Of a DNA stretch of 64,000 nucleotides, positions 43,552 through 52,942 are shown one piece after another. The notes beneath the pieces were generated by a model. It was given only the letters and a program-made list of their open reading frames with translations, did not search any database and was not told where the DNA came from. The position numbers and the translations under genes were made by a program. How positions within the stretch are numbered: position 1 is the stretch's first letter; every line of letters starts with the position of its first letter. Origin of the DNA: Bacteroidota bacterium (lineage in GTDB: Bacteria; Bacteroidota; Bacteroidia; UKL13-3); contig JAIXWD010000016.1 of NCBI GenBank assembly GCA_027482225.1, positions 419,268-483,267 on the forward strand, written 5' to 3'.

Positions 43552-44493
43552 TTATTCTACTAATCCGCGGCCTAATTTATTTAGCTTATTACTTTGTTTC
43601 AACTCTTGATTTATTTTATCTAAAACCCCATTTATAAATCCATGGCTATTAGGTGTTGAATATAATTTAGCTACCTCTAAATATTCGTTAATGCTTACTT
43701 TAACTGGTATGTATGGAAAATGTAGTACTTCACATAAGGCCATGCGCATCAATAATAAATCAACCACAGCCAAACGATCGGCATCCCAGTTTTGAGTTTT
43801 TGCACTAATCAATTCAGTAAGTTCCTCTTCGTAGTTTGCTGTACGTTTAAAAAGTTCTTTTAAAAATGCCTCATCATCTTCATTGTTTAACTCTTCTGCT
43901 AAAAAATTACCTATGCTATCTTCTTTTAAAGCAGAAATTGTTTTTAGTAATTGTGTGTATACAACTGTTTGGTCGTCTTCCCAATTAATATATTTTTCCT
44001 CTAAATAGTTTTCGTAATCTTCGCTTTCAACTACAAATGCTTCATACATTTCCAATAAGATACTTTTGTCTTCAAAAAAAGTATGTTCGCTTTTGGTGGC
44101 ATATTTAGCAAATGCTTCATTCTTTTTAAGAAGTGCGAGAAGTTGTTTAAACAAGTCTTTATTATCGTTCCAATAACATTTGTAATGTTTAATTTGATCT
44201 GCCAAATGTTGGTTTTCTTCCAATAAAATCATTGCCTTATTGTTATATAAAGCTTCTAATTGAGTGATTAAAGATTGGATAGGAATGTATTTGGCTTTTT
44301 GCGTTTCTAACTCGAGCGATACAAAATGACGGAAAGCAGCCGGAAAGGCCATTAAGTAAACATATAACTCGTGCGTTTTATCTAAACTTTTGGTTAAGTT
44401 TTTTTCGTGTAAGCTACGGTTTGCATGCTCATCCTGGTAGTAGGCATATAATGCCTGGAATACCTTAATACGCAAAAATCTTCTGTTAAACAT
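43552..44493 (-). CDS. nusB: transcription antitermination protein NusB (long Bacteroidota form)
   Basis: RNA-binding factor for rRNA antitermination with NusE at boxA. It has 313 residues versus about 140 in E. coli. The C-terminal about 130 residues carry the NusB core (WDADRLAVVDLLLMRMALCE, YIPVKVSINEYLEVAKLYST, FINGVLDKI). The N-terminal about 170 residues are an added helical extension beginning with the NusB-type RRFLRIKVFQALYAYYQ. This long form is usual in the phylum. It is the first gene of the operon with the DUF1573 and yajC genes. Confidence 0.93.
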   Translation of the reverse strand: MFNRRFLRIKVFQALYAYYQDEHANRSLHEKNLTKSLDKTHELYVYLMAFPAAFRHFVSLELETQKAKYIPIQSLITQLEALYNNKAMILLEENQHLADQIKHYKCYWNDNKDLFKQLLALLKKNEAFAKYATKSEHTFFEDKSILLEMYEAFVVESEDYENYLEEKYINWEDDQTVVYTQLLKTISALKEDSIGNFLAEELNNEDDEAFLKELFKRTANYEEELTELISAKTQNWDADRLAVVDLLLMRMALCEVLHFPYIPVKVSINEYLEVAKLYSTPNSHGFINGVLDKINQELKQSNKLNKLGRGLVE

Positions 44494-44519
44494 TTAAAGA
44501 ACCTTGTAATAATATGGTG

Positions 44520-44550
44520 CAAAAATAAAAAAGAATGTCGGGTTACAAAA
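44520..44550 (-). promoter_or_regulatory. promoter of the nusB operon, lodged in the leucine dehydrogenase terminator
   Basis: Minus strand: TTTTG (44546-44550), 18-nt spacer, TATTTTTG (44520-44527). The -33 box is formed by the terminator loop and the spacer by the terminator's downstream arm. Confidence 0.6.
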
Positions 44551-44564
44551 TATAACCCGACATT
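44524..44564 (-). terminator. terminator of the leucine dehydrogenase gene
   Basis: 12-bp perfect stem (44534-44545 with 44553-44564, plus-strand arm AATGTCGGGTTA), 7-nt loop, then TTTTTTATTTTT on the minus strand. Confidence 0.85.
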
Positions 44565-44595
44565 ACTTTGAAAAATTATTACTAATTATTACTAT

Positions 44596-45693
44596 TTAGT
44601 AAGTTGAACCTACGTGTAACATATCATTAATACGCTTTTCTGCTAATTCCATTGCTGCTTTTTGTGTATGGATGTTTTTAGCATCAGCCATTTTAAAAAT
44701 ATCACTTGTAACATTAAAAATATGTTCTGTATTGCGGAATGCTGTTTCGCGGTTGTAACCAATATGCTCTTGGTATACGTTAATTAAACCACCAGCATTA
44801 ATCAAAAAGTCTGGTGCATATGCAATTCCTTTTTCAATTAACATTGGTCCGTGTACATTTTCATCGGCTAATTGATTGTTTGCAGCACCTGCAATTACTT
44901 TGGCTTTTAGTTTGCCAATATTTTCTGTATTTAAAATAGCCCCTAATGCACATGGTGCAAACACATCTGCGTCTATGCTATAAATTTCATCACCTTTAAC
45001 AACCGTTGCACCAAATTCTTTACTGTATTTAGCTAACATCTCTTCGTTAATATCAGTAATAAAAAGCTTAGCACCTTCTTTGTGTAAATGCTCTAATAAA
45101 TGGCCACCTACTTTACCTATACCTTGAATGGCTACTTTTTTACCATTTAAACTTTCGTTACCGAATGCATGTTTAACAGCTGCTTTCATTCCCATGTATA
45201 CACCATATGCAGTAACCGGACTAGGATCACCTCCTCCGCCCATGCTTTCAGGTAAACCAACCACGTGGTCAGTCTCCATGTTCACGTATTCCATATCTCG
45301 TGTGGTGGTATTTACGTCTTCAGCTGTAATGTATTTACCATTTAAGTTTTCTACAAAACGACCAAACTTACGCATTAAAGCTTCTGTTTTAATTGTTTTT
45401 GCATCCCCAATAATTACCGCTTTAGCACCTCCTAAATTCAAACCGCTAATAGCAGCTTTATAGGTCATTCCTCTTGATAAACGTAAAACATCATTCAATG
45501 CTTCAGTATCATTGGCATAATTCCATACTCTTGTGCCACCCAAGCCTGGTCCTAACACTGTGTTATGAATAGCAATGATGGCTTTTAATCCAGTATGCTT
45601 GTCTTGGCAAAAAACCAATTTTTCGTGGTTGTATGCTTGCAGTTGTGAAAAAATGTCGATTTGGGCTGCTTTAGCCGATTGGGTTGTTGACAT
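44596..45693 (-). CDS. Leu/Phe/Val-type amino-acid dehydrogenase (leucine dehydrogenase)
   Basis: Reversible NAD-dependent deamination of branched-chain amino acids, also supplying precursors for branched fatty acids. It has 365 residues. The substrate pocket is GPGLGGTRVWNY (48-59), the catalytic lysines are K79 (MTYKAAISG) and K91 (NLGGAKAVI), and the Rossmann motif is IQGIGKVGGHLLEHL. The length and GGGGDPSPVTAYGVYMG segment favour leucine dehydrogenase over glutamate dehydrogenase (about 420 aa or longer). Monocistronic, with its own promoter and terminator. Confidence 0.9.
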   Translation of the reverse strand: MSTTQSAKAAQIDIFSQLQAYNHEKLVFCQDKHTGLKAIIAIHNTVLGPGLGGTRVWNYANDTEALNDVLRLSRGMTYKAAISGLNLGGAKAVIIGDAKTIKTEALMRKFGRFVENLNGKYITAEDVNTTTRDMEYVNMETDHVVGLPESMGGGGDPSPVTAYGVYMGMKAAVKHAFGNESLNGKKVAIQGIGKVGGHLLEHLHKEGAKLFITDINEEMLAKYSKEFGATVVKGDEIYSIDADVFAPCALGAILNTENIGKLKAKVIAGAANNQLADENVHGPMLIEKGIAYAPDFLINAGGLINVYQEHIGYNRETAFRNTEHIFNVTSDIFKMADAKNIHTQKAAMELAEKRINDMLHVGSTY

Positions 45694-45726
45694 AATTTGG
45701 CTTTGTTTTTAAGTTTAAAACTGGTG

Positions 45727-45734
45727 CAAAAGTA
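45727..45734 (-). promoter_or_regulatory. candidate -7 box of the leucine dehydrogenase gene
   Basis: TACTTTTG on the minus strand, an exact TAnnTTTG, 33 nt before the ATG at 45693. The -33 box is unclear. Confidence 0.45.
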
Positions 45735-45863
45735 AGCCAAAATTTCTTTTTTCATAATTTAGGGTCTAACATACTGATGATTAATTATTCTAATCCATAC
45801 TTAAAGTGTAAAGACGTTATTTTTACTCCACTTTTTTGTGTTGCTTTGCCACTGATAATAACA

Positions 45864-47654
45864 ATGAAATCGCTTAAGCACCTTAATAAATATTTTTACA
45901 GGTATCGATACAGGTTAATTCTGGGTATGTTGTTTGTTATTATTTCAAATTTGTTCTCTGCTTTTCCAGCTAAAGCGGTTAGTTTAGCCATCGATTTATT
46001 GCTTGATAACCTCAATACCTATAAACTTTTCGAATCTACTAATTTGCAAAACGCTGTTAGTCTGAATGTAACCAAGGTGGTTTTGTTTTTTGCGGTTCTG
46101 ATAATTGTTTTTGCTCTTATCCGTGGTTTTTTTATGTTTTTAATGCGCCAAAGTATTATTGTAATGAGTAGGTTGATTGAGTATGATCTGAAAAATGAAG
46201 TTTTTAATCATTACCAACTATTATCACCTTCTTTTTATCGTAAAAATAACACGGGTGATTTAATGGCTCGAATCAGTGAGGATGTAAGTAGAGTGCGCAT
46301 GTACATCGGGCCTGCCATTATGTATTTTACTAATTTAACGGCTACTTTTTTGGTAATTATTCCAATTATGTTTACGGTACACGCCAAATTGGCCATGTTA
46401 GTATTGTTGCCTTTACCTGTTTTATCATATGCCATTTTCAGGATTAATAACACCATTAACAAAAGGAGTGATGCCATACAAAATCAATTATCTAAACTTA
46501 CTGGCTTTGCTCAAGAAACCTTCAGTGGTATTAGGGTGATAAAAGCTTTTGGGGCTGAGGCTAATTTTAGATCTGATTTTGAAAAAGAGGTGAATGAATA
46601 TCAAAAGCGCAGCATGAGTCTTGCTAAAGTGGATGCTACATTTTTTCCGTTAATGCTTTTTTTAACTGGACTAAGCACCTTAATTACTGTATTTATAGGA
46701 GGTATATTTGTTTTACGTGGTGAAATTACCATCGGTAACATTACTGAATTTGTTATATACGTTAATTTGCTAACTTGGCCTGTCGCATCTCTTGGATGGA
46801 CTTCCTCTTTGGTGCAACGTGCAGCGGCCTCGCAAGAGCGCTTAAATGAGTTTTTACACACCCAACCAGAAATTGTCAATCCTTCAAATTTTCCTTTCCA
46901 TTTTCAAAAACAAATTGAGTTAAAAGATGTGGATTTTAGATATGAAGGAAAGAATGATTTCGCGTTAAGAGGTATTAATTTATTACTGCAGAAGGGTAAA
47001 ACACTTGCTGTGTTAGGCACAACAGGCAGCGGTAAAAGCACTTTGGTTCAATTACTTTTACGAACAATGGATGTAACAAATGGAAGTATTAGTATTGATG
47101 GTATAAATATCAAAGAAATAAATTTAAACGATTACAAGTCGCATATTGGCTATGCCCCTCAAGATGTTTTTTTATTTAGTGACTCTATTGCCAATAACAT
47201 TGCATTTGGTGTTTCCCAATTAGAACCTGATTTGAATGCAAAAGTAGAAACAGCAGCTAAACAAGCTGCCCTACTATCTAGCATTCAAGAGTTTCCTGAA
47301 GGCATGAATACCATGATTGGAGAACGCGGTGTAACACTATCTGGAGGCCAAAAACAAAGGGTTTCTATCGCAAGGGCTCTTATTAAAAATCCTGATTTGT
47401 TAATATTTGATGATTGTTTTTCGGCAGTTGATACAAAAACAGAATCGGAGATATTAATTAACCTTAAACAACTAATGCATAATAAAACAGTTGTTATTAT
47501 CAGCCATAGGGTTTCTACTGTTAAAGATGCAGATCACATTATTTTATTAAACCAAGGTAAAATTATTGAACAAGGTACGCATGATGCATTGTTGTTATTA
47601 AATGGAAATTACAAAGACTTATACCAAAGCCAATTATTAGAAGATATTGACTAA
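45864..47654 (+). CDS. ABC exporter, fused permease-ATPase
   Basis: 596 residues: a six-helix transmembrane domain (about 15-325) and an ATPase domain (about 350-596). Walker A GTTGSGKST (385-393), Q433 (APQDVF), signature LSGGQ (492-496), Walker B LLIFDD (512-517), switch histidine H548. The catalytic glutamate after Walker B is aspartate (FDD), seen in some exporters and tending to slow ATP hydrolysis. It acts as a homo- or heterodimer. The start at 45864 (MKSLKHLNKYF) matches the family; the frame from 45777 adds 29 unsupported residues. The substrate is unknown. Confidence 0.92.
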   Translation: MKSLKHLNKYFYRYRYRLILGMLFVIISNLFSAFPAKAVSLAIDLLLDNLNTYKLFESTNLQNAVSLNVTKVVLFFAVLIIVFALIRGFFMFLMRQSIIVMSRLIEYDLKNEVFNHYQLLSPSFYRKNNTGDLMARISEDVSRVRMYIGPAIMYFTNLTATFLVIIPIMFTVHAKLAMLVLLPLPVLSYAIFRINNTINKRSDAIQNQLSKLTGFAQETFSGIRVIKAFGAEANFRSDFEKEVNEYQKRSMSLAKVDATFFPLMLFLTGLSTLITVFIGGIFVLRGEITIGNITEFVIYVNLLTWPVASLGWTSSLVQRAAASQERLNEFLHTQPEIVNPSNFPFHFQKQIELKDVDFRYEGKNDFALRGINLLLQKGKTLAVLGTTGSGKSTLVQLLLRTMDVTNGSISIDGINIKEINLNDYKSHIGYAPQDVFLFSDSIANNIAFGVSQLEPDLNAKVETAAKQAALLSSIQEFPEGMNTMIGERGVTLSGGQKQRVSIARALIKNPDLLIFDDCFSAVDTKTESEILINLKQLMHNKTVVIISHRVSTVKDADHIILLNQGKIIEQGTHDALLLLNGNYKDLYQSQLLEDID

Positions 47655-47708
47655 AAGTAACAAGTTGTAATCTATTGACCACAAAAGGTTTTAATGGTTT
47701 TTGATAAA

Positions 47709-47716
47709 TAATTTTG
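47709..47716 (+). promoter_or_regulatory. candidate -7 box of the DUF3276 gene
   Basis: TAATTTTG, an exact TAnnTTTG, giving a leader of about 70 nt. No convincing -33 box. Confidence 0.4.
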
Positions 47717-47793
47717 AAATATACTAAGCATCGATTATTTTGGCCCAATATTAAAATTAAAAATATACTCAAAATACAAAAACTGTATTACCA

Positions 47794-48111
47794 ATGGAGG
47801 ATTTTAGAAAAGGCGATCAACAAGAGATTTTCTCAAAGAAAATCAGAGCAGGAAAAAGAACTTATTTCTTTGATGTCAAATCAACAAAAGGTAACGACTA
47901 CTTCATTACCATAACTGAAAGCAAAAAACGATTTGATGATGGGAGTTTTGTAAAACATAAAATTTTCTTGTACAAAGAAGACTTTAACAAGTTTATGGAG
48001 GCATTAAATGATACAGTTAATCATGTAAAAACTGAATTAATGCCAGAGTATAACTTTGATGAATTCAATCATGAAAACCATGATAGAACAGAATTCGATA
48101 ACGAAAACTAA
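47794..48111 (+). CDS. PUR-alpha-like DNA/RNA-binding protein (DUF3276)
   Basis: 105 residues with a single PUR-like fold (about 8-85: EIFSKKIRAGKRTYFFDVKS and DYFITITESKKRFDDGSFVK and KHKIFLYKEDFNKFMEAL) and an acidic, asparagine-rich tail. It binds single-stranded nucleic acid in the wider family. Widespread in Bacteroidota; the physiological role is open. Monocistronic. Confidence 0.88.
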   Translation: MEDFRKGDQQEIFSKKIRAGKRTYFFDVKSTKGNDYFITITESKKRFDDGSFVKHKIFLYKEDFNKFMEALNDTVNHVKTELMPEYNFDEFNHENHDRTEFDNEN

Positions 48112-48139
48112 AAATTAGCTGGAATATCAGCACAAAAAC

Positions 48140-48147
48140 TATTTTTG
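48140..48147 (+). promoter_or_regulatory. candidate -7 box for the 305-aa lipoprotein gene
   Basis: TATTTTTG, an exact TAnnTTTG, 22 nt before the ATG. No clear -33 box. Confidence 0.4.
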
Positions 48148-48169
48148 CAACAACTTTAATTAAACTAAT

Positions 48170-49087
48170 ATGAAAAAAGCAATCAAAACCATCATGATGC
48201 TATTTGTGGCATCAACGTTTGTTCTTACATCATGTACTGATGATACTGATGTAAAAGATGTAGAATTAACTATGATTCCTGCAGCAACTTCAGGAACTTA
48301 TTTTGTTTCTGATACATTAAGCATTACTTTAAATGCAAAAGGTAATTCAGATAACAGTTTAAAATCTATTAAAATCTCAAAAGCCATTGCTGGTCAATCT
48401 GGTGTTATTACTATTTTTGAAAATGCCAAACTAAGTGGTACTGACTTTATTTACGTTTTAAAAGATACTTTCGAATCAGGTGAAGTAGGTGTTAACACCT
48501 ATACCATCACACTAACAGGTGAAAAAGGAGCAGTTCAAACTAAAACTTTTACAGCTACAGTTAGAGCTATAGGTTTTATTGAGTCTACTGCAACCCCGGT
48601 ATCGTTATTCGGTCAAGGTGCTGGAGCTGAAACACAACAGTTTATTGCTTTAGGTAGTTTTGTTACTTATACACTTGCCGAAGCAACAGCAACGAGCAAT
48701 GCAGAATTGAAGAATTCAATCGATTTAGCGTTTTATTATGGAAACACAAACAAGTTTTCATTATCTAGCTTAGATGATGCAGTTATGCATTCAGTATACA
48801 CAGGCTTATCAACATTTTGGACTTCGGCTGATAACAAACGTATTACGGGTTTAACCAAGGTTACTGGTGTTAATTATGCCACTATCGAAGCAAGTGGATC
48901 TGATAAAGATTTATTATTACTTGCCGATGGTAAAACTTTTGGTAAAGCCATTAACCAACTTGCTGTTAATGATTTAATTTTGTTTAAAACAAAAGAAGGT
49001 AAATTAGGTTTATTAAAAATTACTGAAACTACTGGTGCAACTAACACTACTGCTGTTATGAGCTTTGATGGTTTAGTTCAAAAATAA
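48170..49087 (+). CDS. lipoprotein of unknown function, Ig-like N-terminal part
   Basis: 305 residues, signal peptide with lipobox VLTSC (C22), so anchored in the outer or inner membrane. Residues about 30-130 look like an Ig/cadherin-type beta-sandwich (FVSDTLSITLNAKGNSDNSL ... VNTYTITLTGEKGAVQTKTF). The remainder (about 135-305) has mixed alpha/beta character (IDLAFYYGNTNKFSL), which I do not recognise with certainty. It has its own promoter box and a strong terminator, so monocistronic. No enzyme motif is seen. Confidence 0.8.
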   Translation: MKKAIKTIMMLFVASTFVLTSCTDDTDVKDVELTMIPAATSGTYFVSDTLSITLNAKGNSDNSLKSIKISKAIAGQSGVITIFENAKLSGTDFIYVLKDTFESGEVGVNTYTITLTGEKGAVQTKTFTATVRAIGFIESTATPVSLFGQGAGAETQQFIALGSFVTYTLAEATATSNAELKNSIDLAFYYGNTNKFSLSSLDDAVMHSVYTGLSTFWTSADNKRITGLTKVTGVNYATIEASGSDKDLLLLADGKTFGKAINQLAVNDLILFKTKEGKLGLLKITETTGATNTTAVMSFDGLVQK

Positions 49088-49107
49088 TTATTAAAAAAAA
49101 CTTTAAT

Positions 49108-49147
49108 AAAAGCCGCTCCGATAATTTCGGAGCGGCTTTTATTTTTT
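49108..49147 (+). terminator. terminator of the lipoprotein gene, immediately upstream of pfkA
   Basis: 14-bp perfect stem (49108-49121 and 49127-49140, arm AAAAGCCGCTCCGA), 5-nt loop, then ATTTTTT. Only 18 nt separate the stem from the pfkA start. Confidence 0.88.
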
Positions 49148-49158
49148 ATATTCACGCC

Positions 49159-50130
49159 ATGAAAAAAATTGCGATTTTCACATCAGGTGGCGACTCTCCA
49201 GGAATGAATGCCTGTATAAGAGCGGCTGTTCGTACGGCAATGTTTAATGGAGTAGAAGTGGTTGGAATAGAACGCGGATTCTCGGGAATGATAAATAATG
49301 AATTCATAAATTTAAATTCTCGCTCGGTAAGTAATATTGTGCAAAGAGGTGGAACAATATTAAAAACTGCCAGAAGCAAGGAGTTTATGACTGCCGAGGG
49401 TCGTAAAAAAGCGCATGAGAATATTATTGCTCATGGAGTAGAGGGATTAATATGTATTGGTGGTAATGGTTCGTTTACTGGCGCCAAAACGTTATTTGAA
49501 GAATATGGAATTCCATGTATTGGTGCACCAGGTACAATTGATAACGACCTATACGGAACCGATTTTACCATTGGTTTTGATACGGCCGTTAATACTGCAG
49601 TAGAAGCCATTGATAAGATTAGAGACACTGCTGATTCTCATGACAGGGTTTTTTTTATAGAAGTAATGGGTCGAAACTCAGGTTACATTGCATTGGCCGC
49701 TGGTATTGCAGGTGGCGCAGAAAGCATTTTAATTCCTGAATCTGCTGAGGATTGGCATAAAATGATTGACCTATTTACTGGTGAGCATAGAAGTAAAAAA
49801 GCATTTACAATTGTTATAGTAGCCGAAGGCGAAGAACATGGAGGAGCTATTCAAATTGTTGAACATTTAAAATCAATAAAATCCGATTTTGAAGCACGTG
49901 TTACCATTCTTGGCCATATACAACGTGGCGGTTCTCCGTCAGCTTATGATAGGGTTTTGGCCTCTCGTTTGGGTAATGCTGCTGTAGAGGCATTACTACG
50001 TGGTGAAACCAACAAAATGGCTGGCTTACGCAATAATCTAGTTGTTTTAACTCCGTTTGATGATGCGATAAACAAAGTAAAACACCTTAATCCTGATTTG
50101 TTACGTTTGGTTGATGTATTTAATTGTTAG
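49159..50130 (+). CDS. pfkA: 6-phosphofructokinase
   Basis: Commits fructose 6-phosphate to glycolysis with ATP. It has 323 residues, close to the bacterial PfkA norm of about 320. The N-terminal site is TSGGDSPGMNACIRAA (8-23), the catalytic stretch is GTIDNDLYGTDFTIGFDTA, with EVMGRNSGYIALAAGIAGGA for substrate and LGHIQRGGSPSAYDRVLA for effector/substrate binding. The GG at the ATP site favours ATP over PPi use. It starts just after a strong terminator, so its promoter is not obvious. Confidence 0.96.
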   Translation: MKKIAIFTSGGDSPGMNACIRAAVRTAMFNGVEVVGIERGFSGMINNEFINLNSRSVSNIVQRGGTILKTARSKEFMTAEGRKKAHENIIAHGVEGLICIGGNGSFTGAKTLFEEYGIPCIGAPGTIDNDLYGTDFTIGFDTAVNTAVEAIDKIRDTADSHDRVFFIEVMGRNSGYIALAAGIAGGAESILIPESAEDWHKMIDLFTGEHRSKKAFTIVIVAEGEEHGGAIQIVEHLKSIKSDFEARVTILGHIQRGGSPSAYDRVLASRLGNAAVEALLRGETNKMAGLRNNLVVLTPFDDAINKVKHLNPDLLRLVDVFNC

Positions 50131-50206
50131 TGTTTTTAAGATAATAAAAGAATAATCAGGGTTTATTTTATAACCTCGCACAATTCCTTAATTTCGTGCC
50201 CCACAT

Positions 50207-51733
50207 ATGGAAGAAAAAGTTTTTATCATTGATTTTGGCTCTCAATATACCCAATTAATCGCCCGCAGACTACGCGAATTAAATGTTTACTCCGAAATTT
50301 ATCCTTGCACACACATGCCCCAGTTTGATGAGGGGGTAAAAGCAGTAATTTTATCTGGTAGTCCATATTCTGTTAACGATGGTCTTTTGCCTGCTGTTGA
50401 TTTAACTGAAATTCGTGGTAATTATCCTTTACTAGGGGTTTGTTATGGCGCTCAATATTTAGCGCAAAGTAACGGTGGTAAAGTAACACCATCAAAAATT
50501 CGTGAGTATGGAAGGGCGCATATAAGTGAGGTAAATGATGATAAACTATTTAAAAATATCAATGTTGGTTCACAAGTTTGGATGAGCCACGGTGATACCA
50601 TCACAGAGATTCCCCAAAACTTTAAAGTAATAGCCAGTACCCAAGATGTAAAAGTAGCTGCCTTCAAAATAGAAGGTGAACCAACATATGCTATTCAATT
50701 TCATCCAGAAGTTACACATAGTATTGATGGTAAAACATTGCTTGAGAATTTTATAAAAGATGTTGCTGGTTTAAGTCAAAATTGGACTCCAACTCATTTT
50801 ATTGAAAGTACCACAAGTGAACTAAAAAGTAAATTGGGCTATGATAAAGTAATACTTGGTTTATCGGGTGGAGTTGATTCTTCAGTTGCTGCCATATTAT
50901 TACATCAAGCCATTGGTAAAAACTTAACAGGTATTTTTATTGATAATGGTTTACTGCGTAAAGATGAATTTAACCAAGTGCTTGAAGCATACAAAGGAAT
51001 GGGGTTAAATGTAATTGGGGTTGATGCACGTGAAAAGTTCTTAAGTCAATTAAAAGGTGTTACAGACCCTGAAGCAAAACGTAAAGCTATTGGTCGTGTT
51101 TTTATTGAAGTTTTTGATGAAGAAGCTCATAAAATACAAGATGTAAAATGGTTGGCTCAAGGCACTATTTATCCTGATGTTATCGAATCTGTTAGTGTTA
51201 AAGGTCCTTCTGCAACAATAAAGTCTCACCATAATGTAGGCGGATTACCCGAAAAAATGAAACTTCAAATTGTTGAGCCGTTACGTATGTTATTTAAAGA
51301 TGAAGTACGTTTAGTTGGCGCTGCTTTAGGTATTAGTAAAGTTATCTTAGGTCGTCATCCTTTCCCAGGTCCAGGGCTTGCAATTCGCATTCTAGGAGAA
51401 ATTACTCAAGAGAAAATAGACATATTACAAGAATCTGATGCCATATTCATCAACGAATTAAAGGCGCAAGGTTTATACGACCAAGTTTGGCAGGCGGGAG
51501 CTATATTCTTGCCTGTGCAAAGTGTAGGTGTTATGGGTGATGAACGTACCTATCAACATGTTATTTGTTTACGTGCTGTTACAAGTGTTGATGGAATGAC
51601 AGCTGATTGGAGTCATTTACCTTACCAGTTTTTGGCCGATGTTTCTAATAAAATCATTAATAGAGTTAAGGGTATTAACCGAGTTGTATACGATATTAGT
51701 TCTAAGCCACCCGCAACTATAGAGTGGGAATAA
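50207..51733 (+). CDS. guaA: GMP synthase (glutamine-hydrolysing)
   Basis: Converts XMP to GMP using glutamine and ATP. It has 508 residues. The N-terminal class I glutamine amidotransferase domain has nucleophile C79 ([10 protein letters not shown]) and the His/Glu pair in QFHPEVTHS. The PP-loop ATP site is [12 protein letters not shown] (about 221-232), and the C-terminal dimerisation domain has [15 protein letters not shown]. Full-length in one gene, not split. It ends at a strong terminator. Confidence 0.97.
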   Translation: MEEKVFIIDFGSQYTQLIARRLRELNVYSEIYPCTHMPQFDEGVKAVILSGSPYSVNDGLLPAVDLTEIRGNYPLLGVCYGAQYLAQSNGGKVTPSKIREYGRAHISEVNDDKLFKNINVGSQVWMSHGDTITEIPQNFKVIASTQDVKVAAFKIEGEPTYAIQFHPEVTHSIDGKTLLENFIKDVAGLSQNWTPTHFIESTTSELKSKLGYDKVILGLSGGVDSSVAAILLHQAIGKNLTGIFIDNGLLRKDEFNQVLEAYKGMGLNVIGVDAREKFLSQLKGVTDPEAKRKAIGRVFIEVFDEEAHKIQDVKWLAQGTIYPDVIESVSVKGPSATIKSHHNVGGLPEKMKLQIVEPLRMLFKDEVRLVGAALGISKVILGRHPFPGPGLAIRILGEITQEKIDILQESDAIFINELKAQGLYDQVWQAGAIFLPVQSVGVMGDERTYQHVICLRAVTSVDGMTADWSHLPYQFLADVSNKIINRVKGINRVVYDISSKPPATIEWE

Positions 51734-51740
51734 ATTATTA

Positions 51741-51776
51741 AAAAAAGCTCCTTTGTTCATTCAAAGGAGCTTTTTT
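51741..51776 (+). terminator. terminator of guaA
   Basis: 15-bp stem AAAAAAGCTCCTTTG / CAAAGGAGCTTTTTT (51741-51755, 51762-51776), 6-nt loop, T tract. Confidence 0.9.
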
Positions 51777-51840
51777 GTTTATTGACAAAAATCTTATTGT
51801 TTTAGCAATCCTTTTGTGTTCTTAAACGTTAAACTTTTTA

Positions 51841-52716
51841 ATGATAACCGTAAGAGTTGGAGGTGTTCCCGAACACTTTAATTTAGCTTGGCATTTGGCT
51901 ATAGAATCAGCAATGTTTGCCCAAAAAGGTATTCACATAAATTGGGTTGATGTTCCTGGTGGCACTGGTGCAATGTGTAAAGTATTACGCAACAATGAGC
52001 TTGATATGGCCATTGCATTAACAGAGGGGGTGGTAAGCGATATTATGCAAGGTAACCCTAGCAAAATTGTACAGTTTTATGTTAACTCGCCTTTACGTTG
52101 GGGTATTTTTGTTAGTTCAAAATCAAAAATCAAGAGTATATCCCAAATGCAAGGCCATAAATATGCAATTAGTAGGTACAAATCAGGTTCACATCTTATG
52201 GCATACGTTAACGCAAGTGATAATAACTTAAACATAAATCATGATACCGATTTTGAAGTGGTAGGGAATTTAGATGGTGCGCGAAAAGCACTTGCAGAAA
52301 ACATTGCACAGTTATTTATGTGGGAGAAGTATACCACCAAACCTTATGTTGATAATGGCGAGTTTAAAATGATAGGGGAGTGTAGCACTCCTTGGCCGTG
52401 TTTTGTGGTAACATCCACTAATCAATTTCTTGTACAGCACGAGCAAGTGTTGAACGAAATATTGGGTATTGTAAATTTAAGCTGTTTGGTGATGACAAAT
52501 AATAGTAAGGTTCCTACCATGGTAGCTGAAAGATATGGTATCAAAGAAAATGATGCCATGATGTGGTTTAAAGAATTAGAGTATGCATGCCATCAACAAA
52601 TGAATGAAAAACAATGGAATGATATTTTGGCTAGGTTATTAAAGTTTGAAATTATTAATCGTGTACCTGAGCTGAGTGAAATTTGCTATGTTAAGAACAT
52701 TGATTTAGTTTTTTAG
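51841..52716 (+). CDS. type 2 periplasmic-binding-fold protein (Ca3427-like), cytoplasmic
   Basis: 291 residues with the binding-protein fold of the NMT1/thiamine-precursor group: start ITVRVGGVPEHFNLAWHLAI, then VPGGTGAMCKVLRNNELDMA (about 40-59), IVQFYVNSPLRWGIFVSS and CSTPWPCFVVTST. It resembles the group named after Candida Ca3427. There is no signal peptide or lipobox, so it is not a normal ABC substrate-binding protein, and no ABC permease is next to it. A cytoplasmic ligand-binding or enzymatic role is likely; the ligand is unknown. Confidence 0.78.
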   Translation: MITVRVGGVPEHFNLAWHLAIESAMFAQKGIHINWVDVPGGTGAMCKVLRNNELDMAIALTEGVVSDIMQGNPSKIVQFYVNSPLRWGIFVSSKSKIKSISQMQGHKYAISRYKSGSHLMAYVNASDNNLNINHDTDFEVVGNLDGARKALAENIAQLFMWEKYTTKPYVDNGEFKMIGECSTPWPCFVVTSTNQFLVQHEQVLNEILGIVNLSCLVMTNNSKVPTMVAERYGIKENDAMMWFKELEYACHQQMNEKQWNDILARLLKFEIINRVPELSEICYVKNIDLVF

Positions 52717-52942
52717 ACATCAAAATCATAACTAAACAACCAAATAATCAATGCCCTGTCTATATTTATCAGTACTATTTTTATACAAATATTTTAAAAT
52801 AGTTAAATTAAATAAGAGATTAATATAATTGATAGTGGTCACATTTAAGCACATGTTTACTTCATGCATTTGTTAAAATGTATCTATATATTGCTCCACT
52901 TTAAGTTAGCTTAATACTAAATTATTAAAACAATAAAATGTT

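Noticed and set aside
45777..45863. Upstream ATG for the ABC exporter
   Set aside because: The extra 29 residues have no family support; MKSLKHLNKYF matches the usual start.
46235..46477. Minus-strand ORF inside the ABC exporter
   Set aside because: Shadow of the exporter's transmembrane region.
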